In this document: positions 8,071-16,329 of the stretch, in pieces | Layout: every line of letters starts with the position of its first letter | How positions within the stretch are numbered: position 1 is the first letter of the stretch | Assembly: GCA_002471195.1 (NCBI GenBank) | Contig: DKPN01000039.1 | Location: 1 to 27,463, forward strand | Direction of reading: 5' to 3' | DNA from: Bacteroides sp. UBA7333 | Lineage (GTDB): Bacteria; Bacteroidota; Bacteroidia; Bacteroidales; Bacteroidaceae | DNA length: 27,463 nt | The notes under the pieces: model-generated | Database searches by the model: none | What the model saw: only the letters and a program-made list of their open reading frames with translations | What the model was told of the DNA's origin: nothing | Made by a program: the position numbers and the translations under genes

Positions 8071-9707
8071 TGAATAAAAAAAAATATACATATAGAAGCA
8101 TCCTCACGGGGATGCTATGTTTGTTTGGGGCTTTTCTTATTTGGGCTCAAGCACCTACCAATCAAACTCAGCCAAAAAAGACAAAGGTGATTTTGCTGCA
8201 TGCCGATCAAGGTAAAGCAGACAAAGTGCTACTGCCGGATGTTCAAATATTGATTGGAGATGTGAAATTAAGACACGATAGCATGTATATGTACTGCGAT
8301 AGTGCTTTAATTTTTGAGAAGACTAACTCTGTGGAGGCTTTTGGTAATGTTAGAATGGAGCAGGGTGATACACTCTTTATCTATGGGGATTATCTTTTTT
8401 ACAATGGTATTTCTCAACTCGCTGAGTTACGCGAAAATGTAAAGATGATCAATCGTAACACAACATTGCTCACTGATAGTTTAAATTATGATCGTGTATT
8501 AGATTTGGGCTATTATTTTGATGGAGGGACACTGTTTGATGAAAACAATGTATTGACATCTAATTGGGGTGAATATAGTCCGGCTACTAAGCAATCGGTA
8601 TTTAATCACGATGTAAAGTTAGTCAATCCACAATTCGAACTAACCTCTGATACGCTTCAATATAATACTTATTCAAAAATAGCTACCATTTTAGGACCCT
8701 CCAACATTGTAAGTGATGATAATCATATCTATTCGGAGCGTGGTATATATAATACAATTTCTGAGCAGGCAGAATTATTAGACCGATCTATTTTGACCAA
8801 TAATGGAAAACAATTGACGGGTGATAGTTTGTTTTACGATAGGATAAGAGCTATCGGCGAGGCTTTCGAAAATGTGGAAATGGTCGATACGGTAAACTCA
8901 AACATGTTGCGCAGCAATTATTGCTATTATGATGAATTATCGGACAGCGCTTTCGCAACAAAACGTGCTGTAGCTATCGATTATTCGCAAGGTGATAGTT
9001 TATTTATGCACGGCGATACATTGATGTTGGTAACTTACAACTTGAATAGCGATTCACTATTTAGAGAGATGCGTGCATATCATAAAGTGAGAATGTTCAG
9101 AACTGATATACAAGGGGTTTGCGATTCGTTGGTATACAATTCGAAAGACTCATGTTTGACAATGTACACCGATCCGATTTTGTGGAACTATAATCAACAG
9201 TTATTGGGCGAAGAGGTGAAGGTATATATGAACGATTCGACTATAAACTGGGCTCATATCATCAATCAAGCTTTGGCAGTCGAAATGAAAGATTCGATAC
9301 ATTATAATCAGATCTCAGGACGCGAAATGAAAGCGTTTTTTGAAAATGGAGAAATGCGTAGAGTCGAAGTCATCGCCAATTTATTGTTAGCTTTCTATCC
9401 CGAAGAGGAGAAGGATAGTACTATGATTGGTTTAAACTCTGGTGAAGGTAGCTTACTTCATCTGTTTCTTGAAAACAACAAGATGAAAAAGGCTATCATG
9501 ATAGGAAAATCAAATGGAACTTTATATCCAATGGATCAAATACCTCCCGATAAAATGAGACTACCAAGTTTTGTATGGTTCGATTATATCCGACCTAAAG
9601 ACAAAGAAGATATTTTTGAATGGCGAGGCAAGAATGCCGGTGAAGAGTTGCATAAATCGACAAGAAGAGCGACTAAATCTTCAAATAAACGAGATTTAAT
9701 GAAATAG
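8070..9707 (+). CDS. OstA/LptA-like outer-membrane biogenesis protein
   Basis: The 545-residue protein belongs to the OstA-like family of Bacteroidota, related to LptA and the N-terminal domain of LptD, which carry lipopolysaccharide to the outer membrane. An N-terminal signal segment (ILTGMLCLFGAFLIWAQ) is followed from about residue 37 by many repeats of the beta-jellyroll pattern in which short beta strands alternate with D-S-L/D-T-L turns. Examples are VQILIGDVKLRHDSMYMYCDSALI, AFGNVRMEQGDTLFIYGDYLFYNG and LTSDTLQYNT. It starts inside the surA stop codon (TAATG), which points to translational coupling and shared function in the cell envelope. The C-terminus (PSFVWFDYIRPKDKEDIFEW then a basic tail) is conserved-looking but of unknown role. 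No membrane barrel of the LptD type is present, so this is the periplasmic bridge type rather than the pore. Confidence 0.82.
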   Translation: MNKKKYTYRSILTGMLCLFGAFLIWAQAPTNQTQPKKTKVILLHADQGKADKVLLPDVQILIGDVKLRHDSMYMYCDSALIFEKTNSVEAFGNVRMEQGDTLFIYGDYLFYNGISQLAELRENVKMINRNTTLLTDSLNYDRVLDLGYYFDGGTLFDENNVLTSNWGEYSPATKQSVFNHDVKLVNPQFELTSDTLQYNTYSKIATILGPSNIVSDDNHIYSERGIYNTISEQAELLDRSILTNNGKQLTGDSLFYDRIRAIGEAFENVEMVDTVNSNMLRSNYCYYDELSDSAFATKRAVAIDYSQGDSLFMHGDTLMLVTYNLNSDSLFREMRAYHKVRMFRTDIQGVCDSLVYNSKDSCLTMYTDPILWNYNQQLLGEEVKVYMNDSTINWAHIINQALAVEMKDSIHYNQISGREMKAFFENGEMRRVEVIANLLLAFYPEEEKDSTMIGLNSGEGSLLHLFLENNKMKKAIMIGKSNGTLYPMDQIPPDKMRLPSFVWFDYIRPKDKEDIFEWRGKNAGEELHKSTRRATKSSNKRDLMK

Positions 9708-9716
9708 TAGATTATT

Positions 9717-10019
9717 ATGGGATTGTTCAAAAGTGGAATGAATAAACCAAGAAGGTTTAATCACCAATATATATATTATAATGAGCGTAAGGAGAAACTG
9801 GATAAGCGTATAGAAGACAATAAACGCGAACTCGGTATGATCCCTGAGAAGGAGTTCTCTCCTGAAGATATAAGAGGTAAATTTGTAGAAAATACCAAAC
9901 ATCTGAAGCGACGCAAAGAGAGTGGTAGAAAACCTTTGCATTTTGGTATAATTATACTAATCATTATATTGTTGGCCTATATTTGGTATTGTATACAAAA
10001 CGATACTTGGATTTTTTAA
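9717..10019 (+). CDS. Small tail-anchored membrane protein, unknown function
   Basis: A 100-residue, strongly basic protein with a charged, probably helical cytoplasmic part (residues 1-74, rich in K, R and E) and one C-terminal transmembrane segment (about 75-94, FGIIILIIILLAYIWYCI) followed by a short polar end. It has no signal peptide, so a tail-anchored inner-membrane topology with the N-terminus in the cytoplasm is likely. It lies 9 bases after the OstA-like gene and 20 bases before mutL, so it is probably cotranscribed with both. I do not recognise a named family. The complementary strand also has open frames here, but their composition and the operon spacing favour this frame. Confidence 0.7.
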   Translation: MGLFKSGMNKPRRFNHQYIYYNERKEKLDKRIEDNKRELGMIPEKEFSPEDIRGKFVENTKHLKRRKESGRKPLHFGIIILIIILLAYIWYCIQNDTWIF

Positions 10020-10039
10020 ATATTTTCTGATTCTTTATT

Positions 10040-11938
10040 ATGAGCGATATCATTCATTTACTGCCCGATTCGGTTGCTAACCAAATAGCAGCCGGTGAAG
10101 TTATACAGCGTCCTGCATCCGTCATCAAGGAGTTGGTTGAAAATGCAATTGATGCCGAAGCTAAGAACATAAATATATTAATAACTGATGCCGGAAAAAC
10201 CTCCATTCAGGTTATTGATGATGGCAAAGGAATGTCTGAAACCGATGCTCGGCTCTCGTTTGAGCGACATGCTACATCCAAAATACGAGAAGCTAATGAT
10301 CTATTTCAATTGCGCACAATGGGTTTTCGTGGCGAAGCGTTAGCTTCAATTGCTGCCGTAGCTCAAGTAGAGCTAAAAACGCGTTTGCGCAATGAAGAGT
10401 TAGGTACACAATTAAATATAGCAGCCTCCAAGGTCGAGAGTCAAGAAACTATATCTTGTTCTGTCGGTAGTAATTTTCAAATACGGAATCTTTTTTATAA
10501 TATACCTGCACGTCGAAAATTTCTGAAAGCTAATTCTACTGAATTAAGTAATATTATTGCCGAAGTAGAACGGATTGCTTTGGTGCATCCCGATGTTTCT
10601 TTTGCACTTTATAGTAACGAAGTCGAAATTTTAAATTTGCCGGTAAGTTCGTTGCGTCAACGCATTATCAACTCGTTTGGAAAAAAACTCAATCAACATT
10701 TATTGAATGTTAAGGTAGAAACTTCATTGATAAAACTTTCCGGATATGTCTCAAAACCGGACGCTTCACGTAAAAAAGGTGCGAATCAATTTTTCTTTGT
10801 AAATGGCAGATACATGCGTCATCCGTATTTTCATAAAGCAGTTATGGAGTCGTATGCGCAATTAATACCTATCGGCGATCAGATTTCTTATTTTTTGTAT
10901 ATTGAGGTTGATCCTGCTAACATTGATGTAAATATACATCCTACGAAAACTGAAATTAAATTTGAGAACGAACAGGCCATATGGCAAATCATAACAGCTG
11001 CTGTAAAAGAGTCGTTGGGTAAGTTTAATGAAGTTCCTACCATCGACTTTGATACAGCAGATATGCCCGATATTCCGGTGTTTGAACAAGTTGAAACCAT
11101 TGTTCAACCTCAAATACACTATAATTCTGATTTTAATCCTTTTAAAACACAGACGATACATCATTCAACTTCTCACTCATCTAATCAAAATAAAAACGAT
11201 GATTGGCAGTCTTTGTATGGAGGAATAGGAAAGGCAAGCAAAATGAATAGCTCTTTCGAACCTGAAGTATCAGAATTAGAAAACGTAAGTATTGAAGCTG
11301 CAACATCGAATATTTCGGGTGGGCAAGAGATGTCAAGTAGTTTGTATAATGATAATCTACCTTCTGAGCACGGCAATTCAACTCTGCAATTTAAAGGACG
11401 TTATATACTAACTTCAGTAAAATCGGGTTTAATGTTTATTGATCAACATCGAGCACATGTTCGAGTATTATTCGATAAATATTTTAATCAGATAACCCAG
11501 AAAAGAGGTGTGTCTCATGGTATGCTTTTTCCTGAGATATTGCAGCTACCAACATCTGAGATTCCTATTTTTGAAAGTATCAATGATGAACTTACTTCAT
11601 TGGGTTTTGATATCGCCAATTTGGGAGGCGGAAGTTATGCTATTAATGCCATACCCGATGGAATTGAGGGATTAAATCCCACAGAATTAATTCAGAATAT
11701 GGTTCATACGGCTATGACTAAAGGAAGTGATGTACGCGAAGAGATTCAAACACTGCTTGCTTTGACTATGGCTAAAGCATCTGCTATTGTTTATGGACAG
11801 GTTTTAAGTCTACAAGAAATGTCTGCTTTGATTGATTCGCTTTTTGCTTGTGCATCGCCCAATTACACTCCTGATGGCAAAACAGTTCTTTATACAATCA
11901 ACTCTAATGAAATCGACGGCTTTTTTCTTAATAAATGA
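10040..11938 (+). CDS. mutL: DNA mismatch repair protein MutL
   Basis: MutL couples mismatch recognition by MutS to strand removal. The 632-residue protein has the GHKL ATPase N-terminus: ELVENAIDAEAKNI (31-44, with the Mg-binding Asn), DDGKGM at 60-65, GFRGEALASIAAVA at 95-108, and the transducer domain to about 330 (FFFVNGRYMRHP; DVNIHPTKTEIKF). A linker of about 110 low-complexity, Ser/Asn-rich residues (335-445) leads to the C-terminal dimerisation domain. In that domain the endonuclease motif normally written DQHA-x2-E-x4-E reads DQHRAHVRVLFDKYF (468-482) with Arg at the usual Glu, and the usual CPHGRP motif appears as CASPNYTPDGK (604-614). The nicking activity is therefore probably absent or altered. 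The gene follows the small membrane protein gene by 20 bases. Confidence 0.95.
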   Translation: MSDIIHLLPDSVANQIAAGEVIQRPASVIKELVENAIDAEAKNINILITDAGKTSIQVIDDGKGMSETDARLSFERHATSKIREANDLFQLRTMGFRGEALASIAAVAQVELKTRLRNEELGTQLNIAASKVESQETISCSVGSNFQIRNLFYNIPARRKFLKANSTELSNIIAEVERIALVHPDVSFALYSNEVEILNLPVSSLRQRIINSFGKKLNQHLLNVKVETSLIKLSGYVSKPDASRKKGANQFFFVNGRYMRHPYFHKAVMESYAQLIPIGDQISYFLYIEVDPANIDVNIHPTKTEIKFENEQAIWQIITAAVKESLGKFNEVPTIDFDTADMPDIPVFEQVETIVQPQIHYNSDFNPFKTQTIHHSTSHSSNQNKNDDWQSLYGGIGKASKMNSSFEPEVSELENVSIEAATSNISGGQEMSSSLYNDNLPSEHGNSTLQFKGRYILTSVKSGLMFIDQHRAHVRVLFDKYFNQITQKRGVSHGMLFPEILQLPTSEIPIFESINDELTSLGFDIANLGGGSYAINAIPDGIEGLNPTELIQNMVHTAMTKGSDVREEIQTLLALTMAKASAIVYGQVLSLQEMSALIDSLFACASPNYTPDGKTVLYTINSNEIDGFFLNK

Positions 11939-11949
11939 TCTTCCTATAA

Positions 11950-11957
11950 TAATTTTG
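11950..11957 (+). promoter_or_regulatory. Putative promoter -7 box for the OmpA-like gene
   Basis: TAATTTTG matches the Bacteroidota -7 consensus TAnnTTTG just after mutL. It would give a leader of roughly 145 bases before the OmpA-like gene. No clear TTTG -33 box is visible at the right distance. Confidence 0.35.
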
Positions 11958-11976
11958 TAAAGGATAGATTGTCAGT

Positions 11977-12013
11977 CCATTTTAAAACATTAAAGGATGA
12001 ATATTAAAAATGG
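11977..12013 (+). repeat. Hairpin between mutL and the OmpA-like gene
   Basis: CCATTTTAA at 11977-11985 pairs with TTAAAAATGG at 12004-12013 with one bulged base. It is AT-rich and has no U-tract, so it may be a weak mutL terminator or a hairpin in the leader of the OmpA-like mRNA, where it could add mRNA stability. Confidence 0.35.
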
Positions 12014-12108
12014 GCAGATTTTGTTTTAAATTAAACCTTTTTCATGCATTGATGTTATTATGTTGTTTAATGAGAATAACTTTTAAGTAATAATTAAATT
12101 TTATATGT

Positions 12109-13296
12109 ATGAAGAAAATTACAATGTTGCTGGTTTTTGCTGGCTTTTTCACATTGGCTTCGGCGCAAGAAGTCGTTGTAACAGATACAGAAATAATTGA
12201 AGTGCAAGACAAATATTCTGTAATGACAAATCGTTTTTTCGACAACTGGTTTGTTACCGTAGGTGCTGGTGCACAAGTCTTATTGGGTTCTGAAAATGAT
12301 ATAGGTAAATTTAAACAACGTATTAGTCCGGCTTTGAATGTTTCTGTAGGAAAATGGTTTACTCCAGGTTTGGGTTTGCGTTTACAATACAGTGGTTTGC
12401 AAGCAAAAGGATTTACACGCGATGGTAGCCGCGATTATGTTCATGGTGGATTGATTGATAATTCATATTACAAACAAAAATTTGATTATATGAATTTGCA
12501 CGGTGACGTGTTATTCAATTTAAATGCTTTGTTTGGTGGATATAATTCAAAACGTGTATACGAAATTATTCCTTTCTTAGGTGCTGGTTTTACCTATAAC
12601 TTTACTTCTCATCATTACCGTAGCTTCAGTATGAATGGTGGTATTATTAATAAATTTAGACTTTGTGACGCTCTTGACTTGAATCTTGAGTTATTTGCAA
12701 TGGGTGTACAAGGTAAATTTGATGGTAAGAGTGTAGAAAAAAGAGATTACGACTGTATGTTGGGTGCATCTTTGGGAATTACTTACAAATTCAAAAAACG
12801 CACATTTACTCGTCCATTACCTCAACTGTTGAGCGCTGCCGAACTTGCTGCGATGCGTCAATTAATGAATGATATGGCTGCAGATAATTTACTGTTGCAA
12901 GAAAAGGTTGCTCAACTAGAAAATCAACCAGCTCCTGAAGTTGCTGAAGTTGTAGTACTTGAAACTAATATTGCTCCTAGAACCATATTCTTCGATATCA
13001 ACTCTTCGCTTATTACTCCAAGAGAAGCAATGAATCTTAAATATTTGGCTGAAACAATTAACTCTGAAGAAGGTACTAATTATACTATAACAGGTTATGC
13101 TGACTCTTCAACCGGTACTGCTGTTTATAATCAACAATTAAGTCAAAAACGTGCTCAAGCCGTTTATGATATGATGGTAAATGATTTTAAGGTAGATGCA
13201 AGTCGTTTGGCAATTTCTGCTGATGGCGGTGTTGATAAATTTGGAAATCCAGTTTATCTAAACCGTGTAGCTATTATTGAAAATACCCCTCAATAG
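12109..13296 (+). CDS. OmpA-like outer-membrane protein
   Basis: This 395-residue protein is an OmpA-family envelope protein: an eight-strand-like barrel in the outer membrane joined to a periplasmic peptidoglycan-binding domain. It starts with a signal peptide (MKKITMLLVFAGFFTLASAQ, cleavage after 19 or 20). Residues about 45-230 show alternating aromatic strands typical of a small barrel (WFVTVGAGAQVLLG; LGLRLQYSGLQ; IIPFLGAGFTYNF; GASLGITYKF). A helical, coiled-coil linker lies at 243-272 and the OmpA C-terminal domain at about 287-392. That domain has TIFFDINSS, GYADSSTGTAVYN and NQQLSQKRAQAVYDMM, including the Asp and Arg used to hold diaminopimelate. It has its own upstream region and a strong terminator, so it is probably a highly expressed single gene. 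Confidence 0.92.
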   Translation: MKKITMLLVFAGFFTLASAQEVVVTDTEIIEVQDKYSVMTNRFFDNWFVTVGAGAQVLLGSENDIGKFKQRISPALNVSVGKWFTPGLGLRLQYSGLQAKGFTRDGSRDYVHGGLIDNSYYKQKFDYMNLHGDVLFNLNALFGGYNSKRVYEIIPFLGAGFTYNFTSHHYRSFSMNGGIINKFRLCDALDLNLELFAMGVQGKFDGKSVEKRDYDCMLGASLGITYKFKKRTFTRPLPQLLSAAELAAMRQLMNDMAADNLLLQEKVAQLENQPAPEVAEVVVLETNIAPRTIFFDINSSLITPREAMNLKYLAETINSEEGTNYTITGYADSSTGTAVYNQQLSQKRAQAVYDMMVNDFKVDASRLAISADGGVDKFGNPVYLNRVAIIENTPQ

Positions 13297-13321
13297 TATA
13301 TTAATTATTTCTCTAAATAAT

Positions 13322-13355
13322 AATAGCCTCATCTTGATTGCAAGATGAGGCTATT
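13322..13355. terminator. Bidirectional terminator between the OmpA-like gene and trpS
   Basis: A perfect 15-bp stem, AATAGCCTCATCTTG (13322-13336) with CAAGATGAGGCTATT (13341-13355), has a 4-base loop and is followed by TTATT on the + strand and by an AT-rich run on the - strand. It sits between two convergent genes and would end both transcripts. Confidence 0.9.
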
Positions 13356-13378
13356 TTATTAATAATACTAGATATTAA

Positions 13379-14470
13379 TTAATCGTGAAAACGTTTCGCT
13401 TGTTCGGCAATGAAGTTAGTGTCTTCAAAGTAGTTTATTTTCATGGCTCTGCGCACATCAGCCAATGTGTCAGCTGCAACAGCACGCGCATCATCGCAGC
13501 CTTTTTTAAGCATTTCGTAAATCGCAGGAATATCCTTTTCAAACTCTTTTCGGCGTTCTCGAATTGGACCTAATTGCTCTTCCATAATGGCACCAAGAAA
13601 TTTTTTAACCTTCATGTCGCCAAGACCTCCTCTTTGATAATGTGCCTTTAACTCATCAAGATTAGCATACTCATTTAAATATCTGCCAAAATGCTCATCA
13701 TTGCAAAATGCATCTAAATAAGTAAATACAGTATTACCTTCGATTTTGCCAGGATCTTGTACTCTGATATGATCGGGATCAGTATACATGCTTTTGATCT
13801 TCTTTTGGAGTTCATCAGCCGTTTCAGATAAATAGATACAGTTGCCAAGAGATTTGCTCATTTTCGCTTTTCCGTCGGTTCCTGGAAGTCTTAAACAAGC
13901 GGCATTATCAGGTAATAGTATTTCTGGCTCCACTAAAGTATCGCCATATATATGATTAAATCGTCTAACAATTTCATTCGTTTGCTCCAGCATCGGTTTT
14001 TGATCTTCACCTACCGGAACAGTTGTTGCTTTAAAAGCTGTGATGTCGGCTGCTTGGCTGATAGGATAAGTAAAGAATCCAACGGGAATGCTGCTTTCGA
14101 AATTACGCATTTGAATTTCTGTTTTAACCGTAGGATTACGTTGTAGACGAGAAACAGTAACCAAATTCATGTAATAGAAAGATAGTTCACAGAGTTCTGC
14201 AATCTGAGATTGAATAAAGATGGTTGATTTGGTAGGATCAATACCACATGCTAAATAGTCTAATGCAACCTCTATGATATTTTGACGTACTTTTTCAGGG
14301 TTGTCAACATTGTCAGTTAATGCTTGCGCATCGGCAATCATGATGAAAATTTTATCAAATTCACCAGAGTTTTGGAGTTCAACTCTTCGTTTTAAAGAGC
14401 CAACGAAGTGGCCTATATGTAGTTTCCCAGTAGGGCGGTCACCTGTTAATATAATTTTTTCTTTTTTCAT
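13379..14470 (-). CDS. trpS: Tryptophanyl-tRNA synthetase
   Basis: TrpRS charges tRNA-Trp with tryptophan using ATP. The 363-residue class I synthetase has the HIGH-type signature PTGKLHIGHFVG at 13-24, the Trp-site region with IADAQAL, QAADITAFKATTVPVGEDQ in the middle, and the KMSKS loop as GKAKMSKSLGN near 205-215. The length is normal or slightly long for bacterial TrpRS. It is transcribed alone on the - strand, with a -7 box just upstream and a shared terminator downstream. ATG at 14468-14470 is the natural start, since it places the HIGH motif at the usual distance from the N-terminus. Confidence 0.97.
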   Translation of the reverse strand: MKKEKIILTGDRPTGKLHIGHFVGSLKRRVELQNSGEFDKIFIMIADAQALTDNVDNPEKVRQNIIEVALDYLACGIDPTKSTIFIQSQIAELCELSFYYMNLVTVSRLQRNPTVKTEIQMRNFESSIPVGFFTYPISQAADITAFKATTVPVGEDQKPMLEQTNEIVRRFNHIYGDTLVEPEILLPDNAACLRLPGTDGKAKMSKSLGNCIYLSETADELQKKIKSMYTDPDHIRVQDPGKIEGNTVFTYLDAFCNDEHFGRYLNEYANLDELKAHYQRGGLGDMKVKKFLGAIMEEQLGPIRERRKEFEKDIPAIYEMLKKGCDDARAVAADTLADVRRAMKINYFEDTNFIAEQAKRFHD

Positions 14471-14492
14471 GTCATCATAAATTTAATGGTTA

Positions 14493-14500
14493 CAAAGATA
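14493..14500 (-). promoter_or_regulatory. Putative trpS promoter -7 box
   Basis: On the - strand this reads TATCTTTG, matching TAnnTTTG, 22 bases upstream of the trpS ATG. The expected -33 TTTG is not clear. Confidence 0.45.
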
Positions 14501-14617
14501 ATTATAAAAAACGAATAGATTGTGTTAATGATATAATAACTATTAATACATAAGCCTTTAGTATTGTTATATCATAATAATATTATCTTTACTCTATAAA
14601 TAATAAATCTATACGTT

Positions 14618-15385
14618 ATGCTCATTTTGCTTTCTTGTGCCAAAACGATGGTTGCTTCTACTAAAATTAAAGTGCCCTATACTACAACCCCATTGTTTCA
14701 GAACAATGCTAATGAAATTGCACTGCAAATGACTCAATACTCAGTGGACGAGTTAGAGCAAATTCTTCATGTTAATGCGAAATTGGCTTTGGCTAACTAT
14801 CAACGTTTCCAATCTTTTCATTCATCTGATGTTGTATCAATTCCATCTATCTTATCATATACGGGAATTGTTTTTAAACGATTAAAGCCGATGGATTTTA
14901 ATGTTACTGATTTCGATTATGCTCAAAGTCACCTTCGTTTTACCTCTTTTTGCTATGGATTGTTGCGCCCGCTGGATATAATACGTAATTATCGTTTAGA
15001 GGGTGATGTGCGTCTTCCTCAATTTAATTCAGAAACGGTGTTTGCCTATTGGAAATATAAATTGACTGATCTTTTGATTGACGATATAAATCGTGCAGGC
15101 GGAGTATTGTGTTATTTGGCGAGTGATGAAATGAAAGGATTGTTTGACTGGAAAAAAGTGGAAAAGAGTGTGCGAATAATTACGCCACAATTCTCTGTCT
15201 TAAGAAATGGCGTTCGTAAAACGATTGTGGTTTATACAAAAATGATGCGAGGCGAAATGGCGAGATTTATATTGAAAAACCAGATTAATGATATTGAAAA
15301 ATTAAAAACTTTCGAATTCGACGGATTTAATTATGATCCATCTCAGTCGGATGAGAATAATTTAGTGTTTACTTTACTGGCATAA
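14618..15385 (+). CDS. yaaA: YaaA-family peroxide stress protein
   Basis: YaaA (DUF328/UPF0246) lowers free intracellular iron and limits oxidative DNA damage in Escherichia coli; the fold binds DNA and is cytoplasmic. The 255-residue product has the family's features in order: the opening MLILLSCAKTM, TTPLFQNNANEIALQMTQYS, YTGIVFKRL, the block SHLRFTSFCYGLLRPLDIIRNYRLEGDV at about 108-135, FAYWKYKLTDLL, YLASDEM and the C-terminal YTKMMRGEMARFILKNQI. The length is typical. A partial -7 box (TATCTTTA at 14584-14591) lies about 27 bases upstream and a terminator follows, so it is a single-gene unit. Family membership is clear; the stress role is transferred from E. coli. Confidence 0.93.
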   Translation: MLILLSCAKTMVASTKIKVPYTTTPLFQNNANEIALQMTQYSVDELEQILHVNAKLALANYQRFQSFHSSDVVSIPSILSYTGIVFKRLKPMDFNVTDFDYAQSHLRFTSFCYGLLRPLDIIRNYRLEGDVRLPQFNSETVFAYWKYKLTDLLIDDINRAGGVLCYLASDEMKGLFDWKKVEKSVRIITPQFSVLRNGVRKTIVVYTKMMRGEMARFILKNQINDIEKLKTFEFDGFNYDPSQSDENNLVFTLLA

Positions 15386-15413
15386 ACGAAAAAAAAATGT
15401 GGTTGGTTAGTAT

Positions 15414-15446
15414 AAAATGGGCTGGAAAACAATATTCCATTTTTTA
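15414..15446 (+). terminator. Putative terminator after yaaA
   Basis: AAAATGG at 15414-15420 pairs with CCATTTT at 15437-15443 and is followed by TT; an inner GGAA/TTCC can add pairs. The stem is modest. The remaining bases up to 15580 are AT-rich and show no gene. Confidence 0.5.
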
Positions 15447-15581
15447 ATCTGACAAAAAATAATCGATAAAACATTGCATGTATTTTTTTTGTGTACAAAT
15501 TTTAACATACTTATAAGTGTAAGAATATCAGATTTATACATTGTATGTTCAATATTTGATGAAAAAAAAGTATAGCAATGT

Positions 15582-15612
15582 TTTGGTAATATCAAAATAA
15601 ACCATACCTTTG
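15582..15612 (+). promoter_or_regulatory. Promoter of the tRNA-Val pair
   Basis: TTTG at 15582-15585 and TACCTTTG at 15605-15612 are separated by exactly 19 bases, the canonical Bacteroidota TTTG-N19-TAnnTTTG layout. Transcription would start around 15619, about 20 bases before the first tRNA. This is the best promoter in the window. Confidence 0.85.
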
Positions 15613-15637
15613 CAACGCATTTGAAAGGAAAGTGTAC

Positions 15638-15712
15638 GGGCGCTTAGCTCAGCTGGTTCAGAGCATCTGGTTTACACCCAGAGGGTCAGCGGTTCGAATC
15701 CGTTAGCGCCCA
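15638..15712 (+). tRNA. tRNA-Val (anticodon TAC), copy 1
   Basis: A 75-base cloverleaf: acceptor GGGCGCT/AGCGCCC, D arm GCTC...GAGC, anticodon stem TCTGG/CCAGA with loop TTTACAC (anticodon TAC at 15673-15675, reading GTA and other Val codons by wobble), T arm AGCGG-TTCGAAT-CCGTT, discriminator A. The 3' CCA is not encoded (CAC follows), so it must be added after transcription. Confidence 0.97.
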
Positions 15713-15743
15713 CACAAAATTCCAACACTTTCCATCATGTTAC

Positions 15744-15818
15744 GGGCGCTTAGCTCAGCTGGTTCAGAGCATCTGGTTTACACCCAGAGGGTCAGCGGTT
15801 CGAATCCGTTAGCGCCCA
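15744..15818 (+). tRNA. tRNA-Val (anticodon TAC), copy 2
   Basis: Identical over all 75 bases to copy 1, 31 bases downstream; anticodon at 15779-15781. The bases just upstream (TACGGGCGC) also match copy 1, indicating a recent tandem duplication or gene conversion. CCA is not encoded. It is followed at once by a terminator. Confidence 0.97.
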
Positions 15819-15824
15819 CATTTC

Positions 15825-15860
15825 AAAAAGGTCTACAGGTAATTCTGTGGACCTTTTTTT
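15825..15860 (+). terminator. Terminator of the tRNA-Val operon
   Basis: AAGGTCTACAG (15828-15838) pairs with CTGTGGACCTT (15845-15855), with one T-G wobble, a 6-base loop and a run of seven T ending at 15860. A textbook intrinsic terminator. Confidence 0.92.
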
Positions 15861-15862
15861 GT

Positions 15863-16258
15863 TCAACCAAAATGTGGATTGTATTGGATTGTGCTGAGTA
15901 GGGGTTGTATCGAAATCCTGAGGTGAGTCTTTAAAGTTTTTTTCCTTCCCTGAGATTGCCAATTGGTATAAGTTGTGATATCTTCCTTGGTTTCGTTTTT
16001 CTTGATGAGGTGTTGGGTTGTTTCGAGATTGGTAAGGTCAGTGAATCTGCTGGCGGAGTTGAAGTGTTCTTGAAGTAAGGGATAATCCTCCTGAGAGATG
16101 CAAAAATGGTAAGCTCGGAAGCCGGGATTTCTATAAAGAGGTGTTTGTGTGATTTTCCGATGTGTGACCTGGTTGTGTTTTGTTAATAAAGAAGCTAAGC
16201 GAAAAAGGGGGGTGTTGTGGTTATGATAAAAGGTGTTGATGTAAAGGTTTGATCTGGA
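15863..16258 (-). other. Startless open frame, possible gene remnant
   Basis: On the - strand, 131 codons run without a stop from 16258 to the TGA at 15863-15865, but there is no ATG, GTG or TTG near the beginning. The translation has protein-like parts (for example RNPGFRAYHFCISQEDYP and LLQEHFNSASRFTDLTN) and matches no family that I recognise. It may be the tail of a gene whose front was lost when the neighbouring insertion sequence decayed, or it may be chance. The + strand of this stretch has nothing convincing. Confidence 0.25.
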
Positions 16259-16329
16259 TTAAATGTGATCTCCATTTCTGCTACAATTATTTTCTTGTCT
16301 CGAGCCTTGTTTTTTCCCAATATATTCCT

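Noticed and set aside
9696..9964. Two - strand frames opposite the small membrane protein gene
   Set aside because: The + strand frame fits the operon spacing and has a sensible basic domain plus transmembrane segment; the opposite frames are shadows.
15638..15818. Repeat pair that could suggest a CRISPR array
   Set aside because: The two 75-base repeats fold as complete tRNA-Val cloverleaves; there are only two units and no cas genes.
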